From positions 97,135 to 161,134 of the forward strand of contig NZ_AUGT01000022.1 in the NCBI RefSeq assembly GCF_000422805.1: DNA of 64,000 nt, given 5' to 3'. Positions 53,381 through 61,802 of this stretch are shown here, one piece after another. Source of the DNA: Nocardioides halotolerans DSM 19273. Its GTDB lineage: Bacteria > Actinomycetota > Actinomycetes > Propionibacteriales > Nocardioidaceae. Position 1 is the first letter of the stretch. Every line of letters begins with the position of its first letter. Both the position numbers and the translations under genes were made by a program. The notes under the pieces are model-generated. The model was not told where the DNA came from. It saw only the letters and a list, made by a program, of their open reading frames with translations, and made no database searches.

Positions 53381-54586
53381 GTGACGGTGGCCGGCGCGGA
53401 TGTCCAGCGACGCATCGCCGCCATCCGGATGTACGACGCCGTCCGCAAGCCGCCGCGCGAGGAGCTCGACTCCGTCGTCCAGCTGGCCGCACGGATCGCC
53501 GGCGTGCCGAAGGCGACGGTCAACATCATCACCGACACCGAGCAGCACCAGGTCTCGACCTTCGGCTTCGAGGGCGACGTCTGCGCGCGCGAGGACTCGA
53601 TGTGTGCCCGCACGGTCGACACGTCCGAGCCCGTCATCGTGTCCGACGCCTCGAGGGACCCGCGCTTCGCGGCCAACCCGTTCGTGGCGGGCCCGCTCGG
53701 GCGGGTCAGGTTCTACGCGTCGTTCCCGCTGGTCAGCCGGGACGGCGTGACGGTCGGGACGCTCTGCGTCTTCGACGATGTGGCGCGGCCGGTGGACGAG
53801 GAGGCGATGCGCGGGGTCGCCACGCTCGCGGACCGCGTCATCGACGTCTTCGAGCTGAGGCTGCGCAGTCGCGAGCTGGCGCTCAGCATGATGGAGATCC
53901 AGGCCGTCCAGGCCGAGCTGGAGCGCTCCAACGAGCGGCTCGCGTCGTTCGCCGGCCAGGTCAGCCACGACCTCAAGACACCGCTCACGACCCTGTCCCT
54001 CTCCCTCGAGCTGCTGCACCAGCAGGTCGAGGCGGGCGAGGTGGGTCCCGAGACGGTCTCGCTGGTCGACCGCGCGGCCAGGGGGGCGACGCGGATGGCG
54101 GACCTCGTCGACGACGTCCTCGACTACGCCCGGCTCGGCGGCACCCTCAAGGCCACCGAGGTGGACCTCGACTTCGTGCTCGGGGAGGTGCTCGACGACC
54201 TCGGGCCCGAGCTCGCCGACGCGACGCTGACCATCGGCCGGCTCCCGACCCTCCTCGGCGACCGCGCCCAGCTGCGGGCCGTGCTGCAGAACCTGCTCGC
54301 GAACGCCAGTCGCTACCGCTCGGAGGAGCGCCCGCTCGAGGTGCGCATCGCGGCCCGGCACGTGCAGCGCGCGTGGCGCATCGAGATCACCGACAACGGC
54401 CGCGGCGTCCCGCCCGCGGAGCGGGACCGGGTCTTCGAGCCGCTGGCCCGCGTCGACGACTCGATCGAGGGCTCCGGCATCGGCCTGGCCACCTGCCGGC
54501 GCATCGTCGGCGCCCACGGCGGCCGGATCGGGGTGGACCCGGCGGTCACCGAGGGCGCGAGGTTCTGGTTCGAGCTTCCGGACTGA
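53381..54586 (+). CDS. GAF-domain sensor histidine kinase
   Basis: 401-aa soluble kinase. The GAF domain (residues 20-165) has the pattern CAREDSMCARTV and RFYASFPLVSRDGVTVGTLCVFD; the HisKA box is FAGQVSHDLKTPLTTLSLSLELL with the phospho-histidine, followed by an HATPase with NLLANASRYRSEERP, DNGRGVPPAERDRVFEPL and GSGIGLATCRRIV. No response regulator is adjacent, so it is an orphan. TATCCT (53369-53374) 6 nt before GTG 53381 indicates leaderless transcription. Its end overlaps vanZ by 41 bp. Confidence 0.9.
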   Translation: MTVAGADVQRRIAAIRMYDAVRKPPREELDSVVQLAARIAGVPKATVNIITDTEQHQVSTFGFEGDVCAREDSMCARTVDTSEPVIVSDASRDPRFAANPFVAGPLGRVRFYASFPLVSRDGVTVGTLCVFDDVARPVDEEAMRGVATLADRVIDVFELRLRSRELALSMMEIQAVQAELERSNERLASFAGQVSHDLKTPLTTLSLSLELLHQQVEAGEVGPETVSLVDRAARGATRMADLVDDVLDYARLGGTLKATEVDLDFVLGEVLDDLGPELADATLTIGRLPTLLGDRAQLRAVLQNLLANASRYRSEERPLEVRIAARHVQRAWRIEITDNGRGVPPAERDRVFEPLARVDDSIEGSGIGLATCRRIVGAHGGRIGVDPAVTEGARFWFELPD

Positions 54587-55031
54587 GCCGCGCCCGCCGC
54601 GCCTCGCGCCGCCAGCCCCTCAGGGTCGCCGGGAACGTCAGCACCAGCCCGACCACCACGCCGATCACGGCGCCCATCGTGTTGGCCGCGATGTCACGCT
54701 CGTCGGAGACCCGGCCGGGGATCGAGCGCTGCGCGGTCTCGATGAGCGACGTCATCGCGAGCGCCGCGGCCACCGCCAGCCACCAGAACCGGGTGCCGAA
54801 CAGCAGCAGCAGGAACACCCCGATCGGCACGAACAGCGCGACGTTGGCGAGGTACTCCGCCCGGTCGTAGGTGAGCCACGTGAGGTGCTCGTGGCGCTGA
54901 AGCCGCGCCAGCACCCGCAGCACCAGGTCGCTCTGGGTCGGTGCGTCGGCCGCCGGCGTCAGCGTCACCCAGCCGACGAAGGCCAGGTAGGCCAGCGTCA
55001 CGACGCTCAGGAACGGGTGGCGGTGCAGCAC
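54546..55031 (-). CDS. VanZ-like membrane protein
   Basis: 161-aa protein with four membrane helices: LSVVTLAYLAFVGWVTLTP, YLANVALFVPIGVFLLLLF, WWLAVAAALAMTSLIETAQ and TMGAVIGVVVGLVLTF. NVALFVPIGVFL and SLIETAQRSIPGRVSDERDIAANTMGA fit the VanZ family. Members lower sensitivity to lipoglycopeptides in some species, but most are uncharacterised. GTG 55031 is the start. It overlaps the convergent kinase gene and lies downstream of nadA. Confidence 0.85.
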   Translation of the reverse strand: MLHRHPFLSVVTLAYLAFVGWVTLTPAADAPTQSDLVLRVLARLQRHEHLTWLTYDRAEYLANVALFVPIGVFLLLLFGTRFWWLAVAAALAMTSLIETAQRSIPGRVSDERDIAANTMGAVIGVVVGLVLTFPATLRGWRREARRARLSPEARTRTSRPR

Positions 55032-55082
55032 GGACCCAGTGTGAAGGGCCGGTGGTGGGGTCCCAGCGCTGGCTGCGGTGAC

Positions 55083-56249
55083 TCAGTCCTTGTGGGTCTT
55101 GCCCGGCAGGGCGAGCATCCGGTCGAGGGCGACCTTCGCCCAGGTCTCGGTGTCGTCGTCGACCTCGATCTGGTTGACGACCACGCCGTCGACGAGCGAC
55201 TCCATGGCCCAGACGAAGTGAGGGAGGTCGATGCGGTTCATCGTCGAGCAGTAGCAGACGGTCTTGTCGAGGAAGACGATCCGCTTGTCGGGGTGGTCGG
55301 CGGCCAGGCGCTTCACGAGGTTGAGCTCGGTGCCGACGGCCCACGCGGAGCCGGCGGGGGCGGCCTCGATGGTCTGGATGATGAACTCCGTCGAGCCGAC
55401 GAGGTCGGCGGCCAGCACGACCTCGTGCTTGCACTCGGGGTGCACGATCACCTGCACGCCGGGGATGGAGGCCCGCAGCTCGGGGATCGTCTCCTCCGAG
55501 AAGCGGCCGTGCACCGAGCAGTGACCCTTCCAGAGGATCATCTTCGCGTCGTGGAGCTGCTCCGGGGTGAGCCCGCCGTTCTCGCGGTGGGGGTCCCAGA
55601 CGACGCAGTCGTCGAGCGAGAGACCCATCTTGAGGACGGCGGTGTTGCGGCCGAGGTGCTGGTCGGGGAGGAACAGCACCTTCGAGCCCTGCTGGTAGGC
55701 CCACTCGAGCGCGGTCTCGGCGTTGGACGACGTGCAGACGGCGCCGCCGTGCCGGCCGCAGAAGGCCTTGATGTCGGCGCTGGAGTTCATGTACGTGATC
55801 GGGACGACGTCGTCGGCGACGCCGGCCGCCTCCATGGCGGCCCACGCGTCCTCGACCTGACGCAACCGGGCCATGTCGGCCATCGAGCACCCGGCCGCCA
55901 GGTCGGGGAGGATCACCCGCTGCTCGTCGGAGGTCAGGATGTCGGCCGACTCGGCCATGAAGTGCACGCCGCAGAACACGATGAACTCGGCGTCGGGACG
56001 AGCCGCGGCCTCGCGCGCGAGCTTGAAGGAGTCGCCGGTGACGTCGGCGAACTGGATGACCTCGTCGCGCTGGTAGTGGTGGCCGAGCACGAAGACGCGC
56101 GAGCCCAGCGCCTCCTTGGCCGCACGGGCGCGCGCCACGAGGTCGGGGTCGGACGCCGACGGCAGGTCGCCAGGGCACTCGACGCCGCGCTCGGAGCCGA
56201 GGTCGACGCCCCGGCCGAGCGGAAGCAGGGGCAGGTCGACTGTGGTCAT
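55083..56249 (-). CDS. nadA: Quinolinate synthase NadA
   Basis: 388-aa [4Fe-4S] enzyme that condenses iminoaspartate with DHAP to quinolinate in NAD synthesis. Triplicated domains contain VLGHHYQRDEVIQFAD, GVHFMAESADIL and VHPECKHEVVLAAD; cluster cysteines lie in FCGVHF, HPEC and VCYCSTMNRID. ATG 56249 is chosen because TAGGAT (56257-56262) lies 7 nt upstream; the earlier ATG at 56258 overlaps that box. NadB and NadC are not in the window. Confidence 0.95.
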   Translation of the reverse strand: MTTVDLPLLPLGRGVDLGSERGVECPGDLPSASDPDLVARARAAKEALGSRVFVLGHHYQRDEVIQFADVTGDSFKLAREAAARPDAEFIVFCGVHFMAESADILTSDEQRVILPDLAAGCSMADMARLRQVEDAWAAMEAAGVADDVVPITYMNSSADIKAFCGRHGGAVCTSSNAETALEWAYQQGSKVLFLPDQHLGRNTAVLKMGLSLDDCVVWDPHRENGGLTPEQLHDAKMILWKGHCSVHGRFSEETIPELRASIPGVQVIVHPECKHEVVLAADLVGSTEFIIQTIEAAPAGSAWAVGTELNLVKRLAADHPDKRIVFLDKTVCYCSTMNRIDLPHFVWAMESLVDGVVVNQIEVDDDTETWAKVALDRMLALPGKTHKD

Positions 56250-56268
56250 GGGCGCCATCCTACGAATC

Positions 56269-57147
56269 TCAGAGCAGGGCGCCGTTGTGAACGTACGGCG
56301 CGGGCGGTTTCATCCCCCGCAGCCCGAGGTAGCCCTCCTGGTGCAGATCCAGGCGGGCGGCGAACCCGACGTCGAGCACCCACTGGTTGGCGCCCGTCAC
56401 GTGCGGCACCGTCGCCTCCCCGGTCGCCTCGGCGAGGGTCGCCCACAGGAGGCGGACGGCGGTGCGCCGGTTGCTCGCGGCCAGCAGGCCCAGCCGCCCG
56501 CGCTCGTCGAGGTAGGCGTACCCGGAGCCGGTGCTGGTGTCGGTCACGAGGAGCCGCCAGGTCCGCAGCATCAGCGCGTGGTCGGGCCCGTGCCCGGCGC
56601 CGCGGGTGACGCGGTCGAGGGAGTCCATCAGGTCCACGTCGCCGGCGCTGCCCTCGCGCACCTTCTCCACCACCGGGATGGCGGACCGGTCGACGGTGCC
56701 GGTGAGGTACATCTGCGGGTGCAGGTCGAACCCCGCCTGCCGGTAGATCCGCACCGCCTTCGGGTCCGCGGAGGAGGAGAGCATGCCGCGGGTGCACGCC
56801 CGCCCGTGGTCGAGCGCCGCGGCCAGCAGCGGCTTGCCGATGCCCTGACCCTGACGGCCCGGCAGCACGGCGTACGTCGCGAGGCACCACAGCGTCTCGC
56901 GGCGCAACGAGGTGACCATCCCGACCAGCCCGGTGTCGTCCTCGGCGACCCAGCAGCCGCCCGGGTCGGTCTCCACGACGTGGCGGGTGCGCTCGATCCA
57001 CACGGCGCGGTGCGCCTCGGAACGTCGCGCGGGTGCGGTCTCCCACGGCCGCGGCACCCGGGTGTCGAGCTCGTAGAACCCCTCGTCGCTCACCCGCTCC
57101 GCACCGGGGACGTCGTCGAGGGTCATCGGCCGGATCACGCACTGCAC
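56269..57147 (-). CDS. Two-domain GNAT-family acetyltransferase
   Basis: 292-aa protein with an N-terminal GNAT domain (CWVAEDDTGLVGMVTSLRRE, LATYAVLPGRQGQGIGKPLLAAAL with the CoA loop RQGQGIG, SADPKAVRIYRQAGFDL) and a less conserved C-terminal half with LLWATLAEATGEATVPHVTGANQW. The substrate is unknown. GTG 57147 has TAACTT (57154-57159) 6 nt upstream, a leaderless promoter divergent from the glycerate kinase. Confidence 0.8.
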   Translation of the reverse strand: MQCVIRPMTLDDVPGAERVSDEGFYELDTRVPRPWETAPARRSEAHRAVWIERTRHVVETDPGGCWVAEDDTGLVGMVTSLRRETLWCLATYAVLPGRQGQGIGKPLLAAALDHGRACTRGMLSSSADPKAVRIYRQAGFDLHPQMYLTGTVDRSAIPVVEKVREGSAGDVDLMDSLDRVTRGAGHGPDHALMLRTWRLLVTDTSTGSGYAYLDERGRLGLLAASNRRTAVRLLWATLAEATGEATVPHVTGANQWVLDVGFAARLDLHQEGYLGLRGMKPPAPYVHNGALL

Positions 57148-57181
57148 GCCGACAAGTTAGGTGGTCGGGGAGGATGACGGC

Positions 57182-58276
57182 ATGCGGATTCTCGTGGCGC
57201 CCGACAAGTTCGCCGGCACCCTCTCGGCGGTGGAGGCCGCGAGCGCGATCGAGGCGGGCTGGCGCCAGACCGCGCCCGACGACGAGCTGGACCTCGCGCC
57301 GATGTCGGACGGCGGGCCTGGGTTCGTCGACGTGCTGCACGAGGCGCTCGGCGGTGAGCTGCTCGCCGTCACGGTGCGGGGACCGCTCGGTGCGCCGACC
57401 CCGGCCACGGTGCTGGTGGCGGGGGAGCGGGGCGACGTCGCGTACGTCGAGAGCGCGCAGGCCTGCGGGCTGCACCTGACCCGGCAGGAGCGCCCCGAGG
57501 AGGCCAGCACGTACGGCGTGGGCGAGCTGCTCGCGGCCGCGGTCGACGCCGGCGTCTCGACGGTGGTCGTGGGCCTCGGGGGCAGCGGCACCACCGACGG
57601 GGGCGCCGGGCTGCTCGCGGCGCTGGGGGCCACGGCCGACGTACCCCTCGACGCCGGAGGCGCGGGCCTCGCGGGCGTGACCGGCGTCGACGCCGGCCCT
57701 GCGCGCGAGCGGATCGGCTCGGTGCGGCTGGTCGCGGCCAGTGACGTGGACAACCCCCTCACGGGGCTCTTCGGTGCGGCGAAGACCTTCGGGCCGCAGA
57801 AGGGGATCACCGAGGAGCGGCTGCCGGTGGTGGACGGCTGGCTGGAGGAGTACGCCGCGGCGCTCGACCGCCGGCTCGCGCTCGAGAAGGGCGCCGGCGC
57901 GGCGGGCGGGCTCGGCTACGGCCTGCTCGTGCTCGGGGCGACCCGGGAGCCCGGGATCTCGCTGGTGGCGGAGGCCGTCGGCCTCGCGGAACGGGCGCGG
58001 GCCGCGGACCTGGTGCTCACCGGCGAGGGGGCCTTCGACTTCTCCAGCGGTGCCGGCAAGGTGCCGCACGGCGTGGCCACGGTGGCCGGCGAGGCGCTGC
58101 GGCCCTGCGTCGTGCTGGCAGGCAAGGTGCTCGTCGGGGCGCGGGAGATGCGGGCGCTGGGCGTCGAGTCGGCGTACTCGCTCGTCGACCTGGTCGGCGA
58201 GGACCGTGCCTTCGCCGAGCCCGCTGCCGCCCTCACCGAGCTGGCCGCGCGGACCGCCCGGACGTGGTCGCGCTGA
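57182..58276 (+). CDS. Glycerate 2-kinase (GarK/GlxK family)
   Basis: 364-aa kinase that phosphorylates D-glycerate, linking glyoxylate or tartrate breakdown to glycolysis. RILVAPDKFAGTLSAVEAA at the N-terminus, APMSDGGPGFVD, VVGLGGSGTTDGGAGLL, ASDVDNPLTG and VLTGEGAFDFSS are the family's conserved blocks. ATG 57182 follows GGGGAGG. No glyoxylate-pathway genes are adjacent. The gene ends 9 nt before a copy of the palindromic repeat. Confidence 0.92.
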   Translation: MRILVAPDKFAGTLSAVEAASAIEAGWRQTAPDDELDLAPMSDGGPGFVDVLHEALGGELLAVTVRGPLGAPTPATVLVAGERGDVAYVESAQACGLHLTRQERPEEASTYGVGELLAAAVDAGVSTVVVGLGGSGTTDGGAGLLAALGATADVPLDAGGAGLAGVTGVDAGPARERIGSVRLVAASDVDNPLTGLFGAAKTFGPQKGITEERLPVVDGWLEEYAAALDRRLALEKGAGAAGGLGYGLLVLGATREPGISLVAEAVGLAERARAADLVLTGEGAFDFSSGAGKVPHGVATVAGEALRPCVVLAGKVLVGAREMRALGVESAYSLVDLVGEDRAFAEPAAALTELAARTARTWSR

Positions 58277-58285
58277 CGGGGGGCG

Positions 58286-58352
58286 GTTTCACCGGGTACC
58301 CGGTGAAACTGGCGCTGACCGCAAGGAACTCCAGCAGGTCAGCGCCAGTTTC
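58286..58352. repeat. Palindromic repeat element, second copy (after glycerate kinase)
   Basis: A perfect 24-bp palindrome (58286-58309) with core TCACCGGGTACCCGGTGA is identical to the right-hand palindrome at 19001-19024. It is followed by a perfect 16-bp stem, 58305-58320 with 58337-58352, whose loop holds GGAACTCC, the motif seen at the hairpin tip of the first copy. The second full palindrome is missing: only GCCAGTTTC remains. It looks like a truncated member of the same family. Confidence 0.8.
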
Positions 58353-58456
58353 GTGCGGGCAGGCCGTGGAGAAGGCTGGGAATAACCCCCCGTGTGCGAA
58401 ACTTGGGACAGGCAGAAGCACCACCCTGCACCGACACTTTTGGGAGCCTGGAGCAC

Positions 58457-58825
58457 ATGACCGAGCAGCTTGAGACCCAGCTCGACAGCGAGCGCCGCAC
58501 CGACAGCATCAACCTGAGCCCGGTGGCCGCCGCGAAGGTCAAGAGTCTCCTCGAGCAGGAGGGTCGCGACGACCTGGCCCTGCGCATCTCCGTGCAGCCC
58601 GGGGGGTGCTCCGGTCTGCGCTACCAGCTCTTCTTCGACGAGCGCAGCCTCGACGGCGACGTCGTGACCGACTTCGACGGGGTCGGCGTGGTCGTCGACC
58701 GGATGAGCGTCCCCTACCTCAACGGCGCGACGATCGACTTCGTCGACACGATCGAGAAGCAGGGCTTCACGATCGACAACCCCAACGCGACCGGCTCCTG
58801 CGCCTGCGGCGACTCCTTCCACTGA
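58457..58825 (+). CDS. erpA: Iron-sulfur cluster insertion protein ErpA (HesB/IscA family)
   Basis: 122-aa A-type carrier that delivers Fe-S clusters to target enzymes. The three cluster cysteines are in PGGCSGLRYQLFF and GSCACGDSF at the C-terminus. It lies in the conserved erpA - adoK-like - ctaC neighbourhood of actinobacteria. ATG 58457 follows CTGGAG. Cluster clients in this window include IspG, NadA and the molybdoenzyme. Confidence 0.93.
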   Translation: MTEQLETQLDSERRTDSINLSPVAAAKVKSLLEQEGRDDLALRISVQPGGCSGLRYQLFFDERSLDGDVVTDFDGVGVVVDRMSVPYLNGATIDFVDTIEKQGFTIDNPNATGSCACGDSFH

Positions 58826-58845
58826 GCGACCGCGCAGTCGACCGC

Positions 58846-58975
58846 GAGGAACGAGCGGGTCGAGACACACCGCAACCGGCGCTGGTAGCTGCCGGGCTCG
58901 GTTCGCGCGGACGACGAGTGCCTTCCCTGCGGAGGTTTCGAGACGGTCGCTGCGCGATCTCCTCAACCACCGGCG
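58846..58975. repeat. Degenerate dispersed repeat copies, inverted pair
   Basis: GAGGAACGAGCGGGTCGAGA (58846-58865) with ACACCGCAACCGGCGCTGG (58867-58885) resembles the tail of the repeat family after nusA and before dapB. GGTTTCGAGACGG (58934-58946) through CTCCTCAACC (58960-58969) is the same family in reverse orientation. No ORF is supported here. The sequence continues with CGACCTCCTCGACCATCGGC, a decayed partial copy. Confidence 0.6.
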
Positions 58976-59039
58976 CGACGCGACCTCCTCGACCATCGGC
59001 GTGGCGGGCGACCGCCTCGACCAGCCCGAGCACGACAGC

Positions 59040-59066
59040 GAAGCCCCCGCCGACGGCGGGGGCTTC
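59040..59066. terminator. 12-bp bidirectional hairpin after erpA
   Basis: GAAGCCCCCGCC (59040-59051) and GGCGGGGGCTTC (59055-59066) form a perfect stem with a GAC triloop, followed by GTCTTCT. It lies 32 nt before the stop of the convergent small gene at 59098. Confidence 0.75.
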
Positions 59067-59097
59067 GTCTTCTCCGGGACGGCGTACGGCCGGAGGG

Positions 59098-59301
59098 TCA
59101 GTCGACGTGCAGGTGCAGCGCGTTGGCGATCCGCTGCGCCGCCTCGGTGATCTCGACCACCGGCTTGGCCTGGTCGGTCGGGTAGCCGACGTAGACGTCG
59201 GCGTATGCGAGCCGTGGCGCCACGAGCGGCAGGCGGGCGCCGACCAGGGCGGCGTCGGTCCGCATCGTCTGGGGAGTGTCCAGCTCGTAGAAGGCGCTCA
59301 C
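59098..59301 (-). CDS. Small hypothetical protein
   Basis: 67-aa protein, VSAFYELDTPQTMRTDAALVG to AAQRIANALHLHVD, with no recognised domain or membrane segment. GTG 59301 is chosen because TACCGT (59309-59314) lies 7 nt upstream, the leaderless pattern; a TTG at 59340 would extend it by 13 residues. Sequence composition looks coding and the terminator after erpA faces its end. It is divergent from the AdoK-like kinase gene. Confidence 0.5.
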   Translation of the reverse strand: MSAFYELDTPQTMRTDAALVGARLPLVAPRLAYADVYVGYPTDQAKPVVEITEAAQRIANALHLHVD

Positions 59302-59378
59302 GCTCTCGACGGTACGGATTACCGCCGGGTACGCCCACAACTACGCGTCAGTAGCCTTTGGCTCTAGTCTTTCCCGAC

Positions 59379-60389
59379 GTGCCTGAATCAGTTCCTGACG
59401 GGGCCGGATCCCTGCTGATCGCCGGATCCATCGCCACCGACCACCTGATGAACTTCGGTGGCAAGTTCGAGGACTCCCTCGTGGTCGAGCAGCTCCACAA
59501 GCTCTCGGTGTCCTTCCTCGTCGAGGACCTCGAGATCCGGCGCGGCGGGGTCGCGGCCAACATGTGCTTCGGGCTCGGCCGGCTGGGTCTCCGGCCGGTG
59601 CTGGTCGGGTGCGCCGGCGACGACTTCGCCGACTACCGCTCGTGGCTGGAGCGGCACGGCGTCGACTGCGACCACGTGCGGATCTCCGACACCCACCACA
59701 CGGCGCGGTTCGTGTGCACGACCGACACCACCGGCGCGCAGTTCGCGTCGTTCTACCCCGGCGCGATGAGCGAGGCCCGCCTCGTCGAGCTCGCGCCGAT
59801 CGTCGCGAAGGTCGGCGCGCCGTCCTACGTCCTCATCGGCGCCGACGACCCCGACGGGATGCTGCGGCACACCGAGGAGTGCCGTCAGCGCGGCTACCCG
59901 TTCATCGCCGACCCGAGCCAGCAGCTGGCCTTCGGCGCGGGGGAGCTGATCCGCCAGCTGATCGACGGCGCGGCGTTCCTGTTCTCCAACGAGTACGAGT
60001 CGCACATGATCGAGCAGAAGACCGGCTGGTCCTCCGACGAGGTGCTCGAGCGCGTCGCGATCCAGGTCAAGACGCTGGGCAAGGACGGCGTGCACGTCCG
60101 CAGCCGCGACGGCGTCGACTTCACCCGGCCTGCGGCCAAGGACGTCACCGCCCTCGAGCCGACCGGCGTCGGCGACGCGTTCCGGGCCGGGTTCCTCGGC
60201 GCGCTCGCGTGGGGCCTCAGCCTCGAGCACGCGGCCGAGGTGGGCTGCGTGCTGGCGGCGTACGTCGTCGAGACGGTCGGCCCGCAGGACTACAAGTTCA
60301 CCGCCGAGCAGTTCCTGGCCCGGCTGGACGCGTCGTACGGCGGCGAGGCCGCCGAGGCGGTCCGCCCACACCTGACCGCGGTCAGCTGA
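59379..60389 (+). CDS. PfkB-family carbohydrate/adenosine kinase (AdoK-like)
   Basis: 336-aa ribokinase-fold kinase. IAGSIATDHLMNFGGKFEDSL, RRGGVAANMCFGLGRLGL, and PTGVGDAFRAGFLGALAWG (anion hole plus catalytic Asp) match the M. tuberculosis AdoK/CbhK branch, which phosphorylates adenosine. The gene's position between erpA and ctaC is the same as in mycobacteria. GTG 59379 has TAGTCT (59365-59370) 8 nt upstream. The last 8 bp overlap the convergent tusA. Confidence 0.87.
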   Translation: MPESVPDGAGSLLIAGSIATDHLMNFGGKFEDSLVVEQLHKLSVSFLVEDLEIRRGGVAANMCFGLGRLGLRPVLVGCAGDDFADYRSWLERHGVDCDHVRISDTHHTARFVCTTDTTGAQFASFYPGAMSEARLVELAPIVAKVGAPSYVLIGADDPDGMLRHTEECRQRGYPFIADPSQQLAFGAGELIRQLIDGAAFLFSNEYESHMIEQKTGWSSDEVLERVAIQVKTLGKDGVHVRSRDGVDFTRPAAKDVTALEPTGVGDAFRAGFLGALAWGLSLEHAAEVGCVLAAYVVETVGPQDYKFTAEQFLARLDASYGGEAAEAVRPHLTAVS

Positions 60390-60615
60390 CCCGCCGCACC
60401 ACGTAGCGAGGCACGCCGTCGTCGGCGGGCTCCTGCCCGACGTACTCCTGCCCGCGCATCCGGCACCAGGCCGGGATGTCGAAGGCCGCGGCCGCGTCGG
60501 TCGAGGCGACGGCGACCGTCTGGCCGACCAGCACCTCGCCGATCCGCTTGCCCAGCTCGATGACCGGCTGCGGGCAGAGCAGGCCGCGGCAGTCGAGCTC
60601 GAGGTCGGCGGTCAC
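60382..60615 (-). CDS. tusA: TusA-family sulfur carrier protein
   Basis: 77-aa carrier that accepts a persulfide on the Cys of LDCRGLLCPQPVIELGK, the CPxP signature of TusA/SirA. It would pass sulfur from the upstream cysteine desulfurase to tRNA thiolation, molybdenum cofactor or other acceptors. GTG 60615 overlaps the desulfurase stop (GTGA), so carrier and donor are cotranslated; GTG 60618 is an alternative. Confidence 0.9.
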   Translation of the reverse strand: MTADLELDCRGLLCPQPVIELGKRIGEVLVGQTVAVASTDAAAAFDIPAWCRMRGQEYVGQEPADDGVPRYVVRRVS

Positions 60616-61700
60616 CACGCTTCTCCGGTGGACAGCCCAGCGTCCTTCCGAATTTCCTCGACTGTCGACGGGAGGGCCGCGAGGAACCGCTCCACGTCGG
60701 CCTCGCTCGCGTCGCGGGTGAGCGAGACCCGCACGTTGCCGTGGGTGAGAGCGCCCATCGCGGCCAGCACGTGGCTGGGCTCGAGCGTGGACGCGGTGCA
60801 GGCCGACCCGCTGGCGACCTCGAACCCGCGCCGGTTGAGCCCGTCGACCAGCGCCTCGCCGTCGACGTAGAGGAACGAGAACGTCACGAGGTGGGGGAGC
60901 CGGTCGACCGGGTCGCCGACCACCTCGGTGTCGGGGATCTCGGCGACCGCGGCCCGGATCCGGTCGACCAGGACCCGCTGGCGGGCGTCGACCTCGTCTC
61001 GCTCGGCGACCACCGCCTGGAGGGCCGCCGCGGCGGCGAGGACGCCCGGGACGTTCTCGAACCCGGAGACCCGCTCGTCGACCCGGTCGTCGGCGGGGAA
61101 CGGGTTGCGCCACGCCGCGCCCTTCCGGACCAGCAGGACCCCGACCCCGGCCGGGCCGCCCCACTTGTGGGCCGAGCCCGCGGCGGCCGACCAGCCGTCG
61201 GGCAGGGGGAGCCGGCCCATCGAGGCACAGGCGTCCATGAACACCGCCCCGGCGGCGACCTCCGACACCGGCTGTACGGTGCCGACCTCGTGGTTGGCGT
61301 GCTGGAGCGCGACCACGTCGGGCTCGCCGACCGCGTCGAGCTCCACCCGGCCGAGGCGGTCGACGGGCAGGGCGCGGACGGTCAGGTCACTGCGCCAGGC
61401 GAGCGCGTGGAGCACGGCGGAGTGCTCGACGGCGGCGTGCGCGACCGTGGCGCCGGGGCGGGCCAGCCCGAGCAGGCCCCGATGCACGGCGTCGGTGCCG
61501 GACGAGGTGAAGGAGACCTCGTCGCGGCGTACACCGAGCGCCTCCGCGACCGCCGCCCGGGCGTTGTCGAGGATCAGCCGGGCGTCGCGCGCAGCGCCGT
61601 GAAGACGCCGCGGGTCGGCGTACCCCCGGTCGAGCGCCGCGAGCAGGGCCTCCCTCGCCGCCGGGTGCAACGGCTCGGACGAGGCCGTGTCGAGGTACAC
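60612..61700 (-). CDS. Cysteine desulfurase (class V aminotransferase, IscS/NifS-like)
   Basis: 362-aa PLP enzyme that releases sulfur from cysteine as a protein persulfide. YLDTASSEPLHPAAREALL, SSGTDAVHRGLLGL, VEHSAVLHA, QHANHEVGTVQPV, the PLP lysine in GSAHKWGGPAG and the catalytic Cys loop GSACTASTLEPSHVL are present. The tusA overlap makes TusA its likely acceptor. TAGTTT (61707-61712) 6 nt before GTG 61700 indicates a leaderless operon start. Confidence 0.9.
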   Translation of the reverse strand: MYLDTASSEPLHPAAREALLAALDRGYADPRRLHGAARDARLILDNARAAVAEALGVRRDEVSFTSSGTDAVHRGLLGLARPGATVAHAAVEHSAVLHALAWRSDLTVRALPVDRLGRVELDAVGEPDVVALQHANHEVGTVQPVSEVAAGAVFMDACASMGRLPLPDGWSAAAGSAHKWGGPAGVGVLLVRKGAAWRNPFPADDRVDERVSGFENVPGVLAAAAALQAVVAERDEVDARQRVLVDRIRAAVAEIPDTEVVGDPVDRLPHLVTFSFLYVDGEALVDGLNRRGFEVASGSACTASTLEPSHVLAAMGALTHGNVRVSLTRDASEADVERFLAALPSTVEEIRKDAGLSTGEAW

Positions 61701-61802
61701 GCCCGAAAACTACCCTTTGGGAGACCCACCCGGCGGGCTCACCGGGCGACGCTTGGTCTAGGCTCAGGCTTGTCCTAGGTGTTGGTCGAGAGGGGCTCTT
61801 CC

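Noticed and set aside
58826..59097. Possible tRNA or small RNA gene in the erpA downstream gap
   Set aside because: No cloverleaf or anticodon arm could be drawn; the gap is explained by degenerate repeats and a terminator.
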